DNA of 7,638 bases from Syntrophorhabdus sp. (GCA_020724025.1 DYHU01000187.1:1-7638); one strand, 5' to 3'; shown: positions 1 to 6,895, counted from the stretch's first letter. A program made the numbers and translations. The notes: generated by a model not told the origin, from the letters alone.

Positions 1-1155
1 ATGGTCTCTCTTATCTTATTGCCTGCCTTCGTCTTGGGACAGGGTTTAACCGACACAGAAGTCGTGATCGGACTGACCACACCCCTCTCTGGACCCGCCG
101 CCTTATGGGGAGTTACAGGGTTTGGAGCGCAGGCTTGGGCAAAATACATTAATGATCAGGGAGGGGTCCATGGTAGAAAGATCACGGTCATCCTGAAAGA
201 CGATGCCTATCACCCGGCCCGCGCCATGGCCAATCTGCAAGAGATGAAGGGAAAGGTCTTCGCCGTCACCGCCCTTCTTGGAACGGCTGTGGTCAGTGCC
301 TGCAGGGATTTCTTTCCCGAAAACAAAATCCCATTGATCCTCCCTTATGGAAATACGCGGATGTTTGTGGACTATCCAAAGGAAAAGCTTCGTTACATCT
401 TTGTCGCCTATCCTGACTATGAGGATGAGGCAGCTTTTTTTACCTCTTATGCCTTGCGAAACATGGGCACCAAAAAAATTACCCTTTTCTATCAGAACGA
501 TGATTATGGAAAGATGGCGATAGAGGGTGTAAAGAGGACTCTCAAGGAGATGCCAGGTAAAGGTGAGTTGGTGGCCACTGTCCCTTATGAAGTCGTTGAG
601 AGGGCCCTTGGAACCCACGCATTAAAGCTTAAAGAATCAGGTGCGGATACCGTGCTCCATTACACCACCATGAGTCACGCAGCCCTCATCCTTAAGGAGA
701 TGGCTAAAATAGATTATAAGCCAAAGTCGATCTTCTCCTTCCCGATGGGAGACCCCATCATGTATAAGATCGCTGGAGAGGTTTGGGAGGGCGTTTATGT
801 GGCTGCACCGGCAAACTCAGGTGTTCCAGGGTCTGAAAGGGAGGCTGATAAGGTTGCAGAGATTATAAAGAAATATGACCCAAATATTGCTGGCAAAGAG
901 TATCTCGGCGTCTTCGGAGCGGTCTCCATGATGTATGTGGTGGAAGGCCTTAAAAAGGCCGGCAAAAGCCCCACAGCGGATAAGATGATTAAGGGCCTTG
1001 AGAAGATCAAGAACTGGAAGCCTGAGGGCCTTGGAGCCCCGGCCACTTTTGATGAAAACCGCCACATGGGTGTGAGCGGCGTTCGCCTGATGCACGCAAG
1101 AAAAGGTGAGCACGTCCCCATCACTGACTTTGTGGTCTTTAAGCCAAGATTTTAA
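1..1155 (+). CDS. HAAT-family ABC transporter periplasmic substrate-binding protein (LivK-like), possibly 5'-truncated
   Basis: Binds the transported ligand in the periplasm and delivers it to the LivH/LivM permease encoded downstream. The 384-residue product opens with a hydrophobic stretch (residues 1-13) that looks like the core and end of a Sec signal peptide. It has no basic n-region, so the true start may lie before the window. No lipobox cysteine is visible, so it is probably a soluble periplasmic protein. Mature-type sequence starts around residues 14-24 (TDTEVVIG), followed by the family's ligand-loop motif SGPAALWG (30-37) and an INDQGGVHGRK motif typical of type-I periplasmic binding folds (Periplasmic_binding_6). 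The frame stops only 4 bp before livG, so the two are co-transcribed. Family members bind branched-chain amino acids, amides, urea or aromatic acids. The ligand here cannot be assigned, although the acyl-CoA ligase in the same operon favours a carboxylic acid. Confidence 0.93.
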   Translation: MVSLILLPAFVLGQGLTDTEVVIGLTTPLSGPAALWGVTGFGAQAWAKYINDQGGVHGRKITVILKDDAYHPARAMANLQEMKGKVFAVTALLGTAVVSACRDFFPENKIPLILPYGNTRMFVDYPKEKLRYIFVAYPDYEDEAAFFTSYALRNMGTKKITLFYQNDDYGKMAIEGVKRTLKEMPGKGELVATVPYEVVERALGTHALKLKESGADTVLHYTTMSHAALILKEMAKIDYKPKSIFSFPMGDPIMYKIAGEVWEGVYVAAPANSGVPGSEREADKVAEIIKKYDPNIAGKEYLGVFGAVSMMYVVEGLKKAGKSPTADKMIKGLEKIKNWKPEGLGAPATFDENRHMGVSGVRLMHARKGEHVPITDFVVFKPRF

Positions 1156-1159
1156 CTCT

Positions 1160-1912
1160 ATGACTCTTCTTAGAATCGATGATCTCGTCATCGGCTTTGG
1201 CGGGATCAGGGCTCTGGCTGGTATTGATCTCCAGGTGGAGGAAGGCGAGCTCCTTTCGGTCATCGGCCCTAATGGATCGGGAAAGACCACCCTTTTTAAC
1301 TGTATTTCAGGTGTTTACAATCCCGATCGGGGCGAAATCCTCTTCAACGGGGAGAGTCTTTTGGGATTCTCCCCAGACTCCATTGCTCATTGTGGCATTG
1401 CCAGGACATTCCAGAACCTCCGCCTCTTCCTCCACACCACTGTTCTCGACAACCTTCTGCTGGGCCGACACATCAAATTTCGGAGAAATCCCATTTATGC
1501 CTTGTTAAGAATGAGGAAGGAGGAACTCCGCCATCGGGAAATGGTGGAGGAGATCATCGATTTTCTGGACCTCCAGGCATTCCGTAAATCCCGGGTCATC
1601 GATTGCCCCTATGGGATTCAGAAGAAGGTTGAGCTGGGGCGAGCCTTAGCCCTTGAGCCCAAGTTGTTATTGCTGGATGAGCCGGTCTCCGGCCTGACGA
1701 CGGAAGAGAAAGAGGAGTCAGCCTACCGGATTGGTGAGATTCGAGGCCGTTTCCATATCACCATCCTACTTGTGGAGCATGACCTCCGGATCGCCTCACG
1801 ACTGGCGGATCGAATGGTAGCCTTCAACTACGGACAGAAGATTGCTGAGGGAAGCCCGGAGCAGGTCCAGAGAGATCCTGAGGTCATCCGGGCCTATCTG
1901 GGGGAAGAATGA
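1160..1912 (+). CDS. livG: HAAT ABC transporter ATP-binding protein LivG
   Basis: One of two cytoplasmic ATPases powering the importer. The 250-residue product has Walker A GPNGSGKTT (36-44), Q-loop Gln85 in ARTFQN, the LivG-style degenerate signature PYGIQ (150-154) in place of LSGGQ, Walker B LLLLDE (169-174) and the switch histidine His207 in VEHD. The C-terminal GSPEQVQRDPEVIRAYLGEE is the usual LivG tail. An in-frame ATG at 1106 would add 18 residues lying inside the binding-protein gene and unlike the family. The ATG at 1160 gives the canonical MTLLRIDDLVIGFGG start, 4 bp after the preceding stop. No clear Shine-Dalgarno precedes it, which suggests re-initiation after the upstream gene. 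Its stop overlaps the livF start (ATGA). All catalytic motifs are intact. Confidence 0.95.
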   Translation: MTLLRIDDLVIGFGGIRALAGIDLQVEEGELLSVIGPNGSGKTTLFNCISGVYNPDRGEILFNGESLLGFSPDSIAHCGIARTFQNLRLFLHTTVLDNLLLGRHIKFRRNPIYALLRMRKEELRHREMVEEIIDFLDLQAFRKSRVIDCPYGIQKKVELGRALALEPKLLLLDEPVSGLTTEEKEESAYRIGEIRGRFHITILLVEHDLRIASRLADRMVAFNYGQKIAEGSPEQVQRDPEVIRAYLGEE

Positions 1913-2682
1913 CTCCTCTTCTTAAGATTACGAGTATCGAAACGCTCTACTTTGACCGAATCTATGCCCTTCAGGGCATTTCTCTTGAAGTGAAGGAGAA
2001 GGAGATATTTGCTGTCTTAGGTCCCAATGGCGCCGGTAAGACAACGCTTCTCAAGACGGTCGCAGGCCTCCTTAAGGACCAACCCAGAAAAGGGACGATC
2101 GATTTTTCGGGACGCCGAATCACCCGTTTACCTCCGGAGAGGATCTCTGTCTTAGGAATCGTATATGTCCCTGAAGATCGAGGGCTCTTTCGAGAATTGA
2201 CTGTAAAGGAGAATCTCGACATCGGCTGCTGGGGAAGAAAGGAAGGGATCATGGACGATCTCTCTTTTGTCTATTCCCTATTCCCGATCCTCCAAGAGAG
2301 AAAGACCCAGCAGGCTGAGACCCTCTCTGGAGGGGAGCAGCAGATGCTTGCCATTGCCAGGGCATTGCTCCGGAGGCCGCGACTCCTGATGCTCGATGAA
2401 CCATCCCTTGGACTTGCCCCATTGGTTGCCCGGCACGTCTACGAGGCATTGACCCAGATTAGCCAGGCAGGTACGACCATCCTTATCGTGGAACAGAATG
2501 CCAGGCTGGCATTGAAGATCGCCCATTACGGATATATCCTTGAAGCAGGAAGGATTGTCCTTGAGGGCACCTCAAAAGAATTGGAGGAGAACGAGGATGT
2601 GAAGGAGTTCTACCTCGGGCTGGGCGGTGAAACGATCTCCCCAAAAGGATGGCGCCTTTACAAGAAGAGGAGGACATGGTGA
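1909..2682 (+). CDS. livF: HAAT ABC transporter ATP-binding protein LivF
   Basis: Second cytoplasmic ATPase, expected to pair with LivG. In 257 residues it shows Walker A GPNGAGKTT (38-46), the LivF-type segment VPEDRGLF (87-94), a full LSGGEQQ signature (139-145), Walker B RLLMLDE (158-164) and VEQN (194-197), where the switch histidine is replaced by Gln as is usual in LivF. The start overlaps the livG stop by 4 bp (ATGA), indicating translational coupling. After the normal family end (FYLGLGG) there is an extra basic tail of about 18 residues ending YKKRRTW. E. coli LivF, at about 237 residues, lacks it. The DNA of this tail also carries the ribosome-binding site of the next gene. Confidence 0.95.
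   Translation: MTPLLKITSIETLYFDRIYALQGISLEVKEKEIFAVLGPNGAGKTTLLKTVAGLLKDQPRKGTIDFSGRRITRLPPERISVLGIVYVPEDRGLFRELTVKENLDIGCWGRKEGIMDDLSFVYSLFPILQERKTQQAETLSGGEQQMLAIARALLRRPRLLMLDEPSLGLAPLVARHVYEALTQISQAGTTILIVEQNARLALKIAHYGYILEAGRIVLEGTSKELEENEDVKEFYLGLGGETISPKGWRLYKKRRTW
2664..2673 (+). promoter_or_regulatory. Strong Shine-Dalgarno inside the livF 3' end
   Basis: The purine run GAAGAGGAGG contains a perfect AGGAGG at 2668-2673. It lies 2 nt before an ATG at 2676 and 5 nt before an in-frame GTG at 2679. The GTG has the better spacing and would make a GTGA overlap with the livF stop, echoing the ATGA between livG and livF. An upstream in-frame ATG at 2649 lies before this site and is therefore unlikely to be the start. 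Confidence 0.7.
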
Positions 2683-4481
2683 TCGAAAAAGAGGTAAATC
2701 TCTTCCCCGACCTCTTCTTTAAGCAGGTGGAGCGGCTGAAAGACCGCGTGGCCTTGCGGCACAAGGATTACGGGATATGGCATAGAATCTCCTGGAGAGA
2801 ATATGGCGAAAGGGTCACAGAGGTGGCAGCAGGTCTGATTGCTCTTGGACTCTCCCCCGGAGAATATGTGGGTATCCTCGGGGATAATCGGCCCGAGTGG
2901 TTGATCTGTCACATTGCTACCATGACAGCCGGAGGGGCAACCTGCGGGATCTATCCCACATCCGCCCCGGAGCAGGTGGCCTATGTGGTGAGCCATTCGG
3001 AGACGAAGATTCTCTTCGTTGAGAATGAGGAGCAGGTGGATAAGGTGTTACAGATCCTGCCCCAGTTCGATTTGAAACAGGTCGTCGTCTGGGATCCAAA
3101 AGGCCTCTGGGGCTTCTCCCATCCAAAGATCATCTTCTTCGATCAATTTCTTGAGAAAGCAAGGTCCTATCTCAAGATAAACCCGGACTGTGTCAAAAAG
3201 AGGATAAATAGCATCGATCCTGGAAATACAGCCATGATCATCTATACCTCGGGCACAACAGGTCCACCCAAAGGAGCGATGATTTCGCATCGAAATATTA
3301 TGGCTCTCACTGAATCCTTTTTAGCAGCCAATCCCACTTATGAGACCGATGAGGTGGTCTCCTATCTTCCACTTGCTCATATCTATGAAAACCTCATCTC
3401 CTTCTTCCAAGCGGTTTGGTCTGGAGGGACTGTCAATTTCGTTGAACACATCGATACCCTGGCACAGAATCTCAGGGAGGTCTCTCCAACAATATTTGCC
3501 AGCGTGCCCCGGATCTGGGAGAAATTCGCCTCCATGATAGAGATTCGTATGTCCGACTCCACACTGCTCAAAAGAACCCTTTATCGGTTAAGCCTTTTGG
3601 TGGGACTAGGCTACGTCAGATCGAAGAGTCAACACAACAGGAGCTTCCTCTGGTCCATTCTTTATTGGCCCCTCTACTTTACCGTTCTCTACCATTTGAA
3701 AAGACAGTTGGGCTTTGAGCGGGTCAGGTGGGGTGTATGTGGTGCAGCACCCGCCTCTCCCGAACTTTTCGAATATTACAATGCCCTGGGAATTCCATTG
3801 AGGGAAGGCTATGGTCAAACTGAATCGACCGGTGTGATTGCAACCCAGAGGCTTGATCGTCCCCGGTGGGGTTATGTGGGAGAACCCATTCCCAATGTGG
3901 AGGTGAAGATTGCTGAGGATGGAGAGATTCTGGTTCGAGGCCCCAATGTCTTTAAGGGGTACTTTAAAGACCCTGATTTGACCGCCTCCACCCTGGAGGA
4001 TGGATGGCTCCGCACCGGAGATGTGGGGGCAATGGAAGATGGATTTCTCAAGATCCTGGACAGAAAGAAGGATATTATCATCACCTCCGGTGGGAAGAAT
4101 ATCACTCCGGCCTTCATTGAGAATAAACTTAAGTTCAGCCCTTATATTCAAGATGCTGTGGTCATCGGAGAGAGACGGAAATACCTCGTTGCTCTTATCC
4201 TGATCGATGAGGATAATGTGACTAAATATGCACAGGACAGCAGAATTCCATTCACCACCTTTGCCGATTTAACACAGAATCCAAGCATTTATAAGCTCAT
4301 AGATCAAGAGGTGGCCAAGGTGAATAAGACCTTATCCCAGGTGGAGACGATCAAACGGTTTGCCCTCCTGCCAAGACGATTCTATGAGGAGGATGGAGAT
4401 GTGACCCCCACAAAGAAGGTGAAGAGGCGTTCCTTAGAGAATCGATACAGCGAACTGATCGAATCCCTTTATAGAAGATGA
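2676..4481 (+). CDS. AMP-forming long-chain-type acyl-CoA synthetase (ANL superfamily, COG1022-like)
   Basis: Activates a carboxylic acid to its CoA thioester through an acyl-adenylate, using ATP and CoA, in the cytoplasm. From ATG 2676 it is 601 residues, a normal length for bacterial COG1022 enzymes. Motifs in this numbering are the AMP-binding loop YTSGTTGPPKG (190-200), YGQTE (379-383), GWLRTGD with hinge-region Asp449, DRKKDIIITSGGKN (462-475), and a C-terminal PTKKVKR in which Lys581 aligns with the adenylation-active lysine. All are intact. The segment around 3560-3720 is aromatic and hydrophobic, as in long-chain family members that bind near membranes. The start is either ATG 2676 or GTG 2679; ATG 2649 is less likely given the Shine-Dalgarno at 2664-2673. 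The gene overlaps livF and precedes livM, so it belongs to the transporter operon and probably activates the imported substrate. Chain length or aromatic specificity is not readable. Confidence 0.92.
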   Translation: MVIEKEVNLFPDLFFKQVERLKDRVALRHKDYGIWHRISWREYGERVTEVAAGLIALGLSPGEYVGILGDNRPEWLICHIATMTAGGATCGIYPTSAPEQVAYVVSHSETKILFVENEEQVDKVLQILPQFDLKQVVVWDPKGLWGFSHPKIIFFDQFLEKARSYLKINPDCVKKRINSIDPGNTAMIIYTSGTTGPPKGAMISHRNIMALTESFLAANPTYETDEVVSYLPLAHIYENLISFFQAVWSGGTVNFVEHIDTLAQNLREVSPTIFASVPRIWEKFASMIEIRMSDSTLLKRTLYRLSLLVGLGYVRSKSQHNRSFLWSILYWPLYFTVLYHLKRQLGFERVRWGVCGAAPASPELFEYYNALGIPLREGYGQTESTGVIATQRLDRPRWGYVGEPIPNVEVKIAEDGEILVRGPNVFKGYFKDPDLTASTLEDGWLRTGDVGAMEDGFLKILDRKKDIIITSGGKNITPAFIENKLKFSPYIQDAVVIGERRKYLVALILIDEDNVTKYAQDSRIPFTTFADLTQNPSIYKLIDQEVAKVNKTLSQVETIKRFALLPRRFYEEDGDVTPTKKVKRRSLENRYSELIESLYRR

Positions 4482-4488
4482 CTTATGT

Positions 4489-4509
4489 TTCATAGTTCAT
4501 AGTTCATAG
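4489..4509 (+). repeat. Three perfect tandem copies of TTCATAG
   Basis: The 7-bp unit TTCATAG occurs three times without mismatch directly after the acyl-CoA synthetase stop. It lies in the 53-bp gap before livM. No function is evident; it may be slippage-prone DNA or the edge of a dispersed intergenic repeat. Confidence 0.85.
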
Positions 4510-4517
4510 TATTTCGT

Positions 4518-4531
4518 ATTGCTTTAGCAAT
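4518..4531. other. Small hairpin just before the livM start
   Basis: ATTGC-TTTA-GCAAT forms a perfect 5-bp stem with a 4-nt loop, ending 3 bases before the livM ATG at 4535. No Shine-Dalgarno is visible here, so the hairpin occupies the place where one would be expected. There is no T-run, so it is not a terminator. A role in livM translation is only a possibility. Confidence 0.5.
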
Positions 4532-4534
4532 CCT

Positions 4535-5515
4535 ATGGATCTTATTGAGAGCTATCGTGAGGAATTGCGCCTGATTCGGAAGCCCTGGACAGGAGTCTGG
4601 GTGGGGATGATCTTCTTTGCCGTTATCCTGCTTCCTTGGTTCTCCCCGGAATATTATGCCTATATCGCTACATTGGTCTTCATCTATTCTATTGGTGTTC
4701 AGGGACAGAACATTCTGATCGGATACACTGGGCAGATCTCCTTCGGCCAGGCCGGTTTTCTGGCAATCGGTGCTTATACCTTCGGCCATCTGACCCGTTT
4801 AGGCTCTCCCCTATTGATCAATCTCCTCGGTGCGGGACTTGCCGCTGGCCTCTTTGGTCTTTTGGTGGGTTTCCCCTCTCTTCGCCTCAAAGGGCCTTAC
4901 CTGGCCATAGCGACGCTCGGTTTTGGGATCGCTGTCTATCAGATATTTGTCAATTCCGAAGTCCTTTCCGGTGGACGGATGGGCCTCACCATACCAAAAC
5001 TCACCCCTTTCTTCGGTCTCACCAAATCCATTTCGATATATTACTTCAACCTCTTCATCGCCCTCCTCTTCACCCTGACTTCTTACAATCTCGTCTCTTC
5101 CTATATCGGTCGAGCCTTTGTCGCCATTCGGGACAATGACATTGCCGCCGAGGTCATGGGCGTCAATCTCGCCCGTTATAAACTCCTATCCTTTGCCATC
5201 AGTTCTTTCTATACGGGAATACAGGGCGGACTTTATGCCCTTCTGATGGGATATCTTGAACCAAATATGTTCACCTTCATGGAGGCGATCACCCTTTTCG
5301 TGGCGGTTATCATCGGAGGATTGGCCTCGGTGGAAGGGTCGATCTTTGGCGCTGCTTTTGTCATCCTCGTTCCGCAGATCTTCAGTGGCTATAAGGAACT
5401 GGTTCCAGTGATCTTCGGGGTGACCATCATTATCGTTCTGATCTTTGAACCTCTGGGTCTTTTCGGAAGATGGATGAAGATGAGGATCTATCTGAGAAAC
5501 TGGCCATTTAGATGA
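4535..5515 (+). CDS. livM: HAAT ABC transporter permease LivM
   Basis: Inner-membrane permease, expected to form the translocation channel with LivH. The 326-residue product is of normal LivM length. It has a short polar N-terminus with basic residues (RLIRK, 12-16), a first hydrophobic segment at about 21-36, and several further membrane spans. The LivM hallmark GYTGQISFGQAGF is at 63-75. The cytoplasmic coupling loop IRDNDIAAEVMG (198-209), followed by ARYKLLSFAISS, is the site that docks the ATPases. The C-terminus (LIFEPLGLFGRWMK...) matches the family. The start ATG lacks a visible Shine-Dalgarno and sits 53 bp after the synthetase. Having livM before livH and after both ATPases differs from the E. 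coli K-H-M-G-F order. Confidence 0.93.
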   Translation: MDLIESYREELRLIRKPWTGVWVGMIFFAVILLPWFSPEYYAYIATLVFIYSIGVQGQNILIGYTGQISFGQAGFLAIGAYTFGHLTRLGSPLLINLLGAGLAAGLFGLLVGFPSLRLKGPYLAIATLGFGIAVYQIFVNSEVLSGGRMGLTIPKLTPFFGLTKSISIYYFNLFIALLFTLTSYNLVSSYIGRAFVAIRDNDIAAEVMGVNLARYKLLSFAISSFYTGIQGGLYALLMGYLEPNMFTFMEAITLFVAVIIGGLASVEGSIFGAAFVILVPQIFSGYKELVPVIFGVTIIIVLIFEPLGLFGRWMKMRIYLRNWPFR

Positions 5516-5518
5516 TAA

Positions 5519-5650
5519 ATACGAAATTCGAATATCGAAATCCGAAACAAATTCGAATTTCAAATGACCAAAATTCAAAACAGGTTTAGAACATTTGAAT
5601 TTATGATTTAGAAATTGTTTCGAAATTCGGATTTCGTGCTTCGGATTTTT
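5519..5650. repeat. AT-rich, partly palindromic intergenic repeat between livM and livH
   Basis: Nearly the whole 144-bp gap is built of GAAAT/TCCGAAA/ATTCGAA words. Inverted pairings seen directly are AAATTCAAA (5571-5579) with TTTGAATTT (5594-5602), CGAAATCCGAA (5536-5546) with TTCGGATTTCG (5626-5636), CGAAACAA (5543-5550) with TTGTTTCG (5615-5622), and a local hairpin CGAAAT-TCGG-ATTTCG (5621-5636). The overall shape is a long imperfect stem with a centre near 5587. From memory, similar GAAATCCGAAA-type repeats recur in intergenic DNA of deltaproteobacterial and other environmental genomes. It is noncoding, although it happens to be open in several frames. Confidence 0.8.
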
Positions 5651-5659
5651 TCTAAAATT

Positions 5660-6541
5660 ATGGAGCGATTTCTTCAATATTCTATCTCCGGGCTTTCCAC
5701 AGGAAGTCTCTATGCCTTGGTTGCGCTGGGACTCGTTCTCATCTACCGTTCTACTCGAATTCTCAATTTTGCCCATGGGGATATGGCTACGGCTGGGACA
5801 TTTTTCGCCTTTACCCTTCTCAGTCTGAAGATCCCTTTTGGGCCAAGTTTTCTTATAGCCCTCCTCTTTGGGGGAGGGGTGGCCATGGCATTCTACTTCC
5901 TCATTCTCATACCAGCTCAGAGGAGGGAAGCCACCCTTCTCGGTCAGATCATCCTCACCCTCGGCCTCGGTCTTATCTTTCAGGGCCTCATCAGTTATAT
6001 CTGGGGAACCGTACCCCAATCTTTCCCCTTTCCATTATCAGATAGTAAAGTCTGGAAGATCGGTGGTGTGGTGATCAGTGAATTGGGGCTGAGTGCTCTG
6101 GGAGTTGGTCTAATAGGAAGCTTTTTACTCTATCTTCTTGTTCAGAGGACGCGGTTGGGATTGGCCATGCGTGCCACTTCAGAAAACCTCCCTGCTTCAC
6201 AGACCCTAGGAATTCCGACTAGAAGAGTCCTCGCCCTTTCCTGGGGATTGGCTGCACTGTTAGGAGTGCTGGCGGGGATCATCCTGGCTCCTGCCCTTCT
6301 TCTCGATCCCTTCTTCATGCTGGAACCCTTTCTCAAGGGATTTGCCGCAGCCATCATGGGAGGGCTCAATAGTCTTCCCGGAGCCATCGTAGGAGGTCTC
6401 CTTTTGGGTTTTGCTGAAAGTCTTGCAGGGGGGTATATTGCCGTGGCCTTCAAAAACACTCTCGCCTTTCTCATCATCATCGCGGTCCTCATCATAAGAC
6501 CAGAAGGACTTTTAGGAAAGGAGTTTAAGGAGAGAGTATAA
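5660..6541 (+). CDS. livH: HAAT ABC transporter permease LivH
   Basis: Second inner-membrane permease of the importer, partner of LivM. From ATG 5660 it is 293 residues, the usual LivH size, starting MERFLQYSISGLSTGSLYAL. The LivH signature runs from residue 11 to about 41 (GSLYALVALGL, then NFAHGD at 36-41). Seven or eight hydrophobic spans follow, with the ATPase-docking loop beginning at RATSEN (171-176). The C-terminus IIRPEGLLGKEFKERV is standard. The frame stays open upstream to an ATG at 5615, but those 15 extra residues are a translation of the intergenic repeat and do not look like LivH, so the later start was chosen. No Shine-Dalgarno is apparent. The gene is separated from livM by repeat DNA but remains on the same strand, most likely in the same transcript. 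Confidence 0.94.
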   Translation: MERFLQYSISGLSTGSLYALVALGLVLIYRSTRILNFAHGDMATAGTFFAFTLLSLKIPFGPSFLIALLFGGGVAMAFYFLILIPAQRREATLLGQIILTLGLGLIFQGLISYIWGTVPQSFPFPLSDSKVWKIGGVVISELGLSALGVGLIGSFLLYLLVQRTRLGLAMRATSENLPASQTLGIPTRRVLALSWGLAALLGVLAGIILAPALLLDPFFMLEPFLKGFAAAIMGGLNSLPGAIVGGLLLGFAESLAGGYIAVAFKNTLAFLIIIAVLIIRPEGLLGKEFKERV

Positions 6542-6628
6542 GAATTCCGTGTTAAGTTCTTCATCCACTATCATTGTGATAACTGCACACGATATTTTCC
6601 GGAGACTCTTGAGGCCCGGATGAAATAA

Positions 6629-6704
6629 TCCCCCCTCACCCCCTTTACCAAAGCTGTCCATGTCCCACAAATCGACTGCTGGGACACAAGGAGGGTGAAG
6701 CAAG
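6629..6704 (+). repeat. Inverted repeat copy A (GC-rich, ~75 bp)
   Basis: The segment runs from a C-rich start (6630-6643) through CCTTTACCA, CATGTCCCACAA (6659-6670) and GCTGGGACACAAGGAGGG (6678-6695). Read forward, it matches the reverse complement of copy B closely, including shared C-rich starts, CATGxCCCAxAA and GCTGG-ACACA blocks, with a few small indels. Confidence 0.75.
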
Positions 6705-6817
6705 AGGGGAGTTATGTTAGCGAAATCATTGGTTCCTCGTTAATAACCGCGATGAAAGTGCTTTTGCTTCTATGCATACAACTCCAATTTTAAATACTTT
6801 GAAAAATCAACTTGTTA

Positions 6818-6889
6818 GCTCCTCCCCCCTGTGTCCAGCCCAAACTTATGGGGCATGCTCAGTTGCCAAAGGGGGGTTGGGGATTTGGA
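6818..6889 (-). repeat. Inverted repeat copy B
   Basis: On the minus strand this reads AATCCCCAACCCCCC, TTTGGCAA, CATGCCCCATAA (plus-strand 6846-6857) and GGCTGGACACAGG (exact GACACA core at 6830-6835). It is colinear with copy A. Its outer end abuts the ribosome-binding site of the DUF35 gene. The frame open through it from 6812 encodes LMGHAQLPKGGWGFG-like residues that are repeat translation, not protein. Confidence 0.75.
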
Positions 6890-6895
6890 AGGTGG
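6889..6895 (+). promoter_or_regulatory. Shine-Dalgarno for the DUF35 gene
   Basis: AAGGTGG lies 3 nt before ATG 6899 and is one mismatch from AAGGAGG. It fixes the start at 6899 rather than the in-frame ATGs at 6812 or 6848, which lie within or before repeat copy B. Confidence 0.7.

Larger units (their letters stand above)
6629..6889. mobile_element. Possible MITE-like element: inverted ~75-bp ends around an AT-rich core
   Basis: Two long imperfect inverted repeats flank a core of roughly 110 bp with no open frame of note. This is the architecture of a non-autonomous miniature element or a large paired-repeat hairpin. No target-site duplication was recognised at the edges and no transposase is present, so the mobile reading is tentative. 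Confidence 0.3.

Noticed and set aside
103..618. Minus-strand open frame opposite the binding-protein gene
   Set aside because: Shadow of a well-supported plus-strand gene, with no ribosome-binding site or family resemblance.
1106..1159. N-terminal extension of LivG from an upstream ATG
   Set aside because: It lies within the binding-protein gene and is unlike LivG N-termini; ATG 1160 gives the canonical start.
3606..4151. Minus-strand open frame opposite the acyl-CoA synthetase
   Set aside because: The plus strand encodes intact conserved motifs here. The antisense product has no recognisable domain.
5621..5651. Intrinsic terminator upstream of livH (hairpin CGAAAT-TCGG-ATTTCG, then T6)
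   Set aside because: The stem is short and AT-rich, the T-run is 9 nt away, and termination just before livH would cut off an essential permease. More likely part of the repeat.
5186..6019. Long minus-strand open frame (277 codons) across livM, the repeat and livH
   Set aside because: It runs antisense to two clear permease genes and through the palindromic repeat. Its translation is low-complexity, charged and unlike any family I recognise.
6598..6620. Terminator after livH
   Set aside because: The stem is imperfect with only 5 bp at its base, and a C-rich stretch rather than a T-run follows.
6705..6815. Promoter in the AT-rich core before the DUF35 gene
   Set aside because: TTGCTT (6764-6769) and TAAATA (6791-6796) are 21 nt apart, outside the usual sigma-70 spacing. 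No better pair was found.
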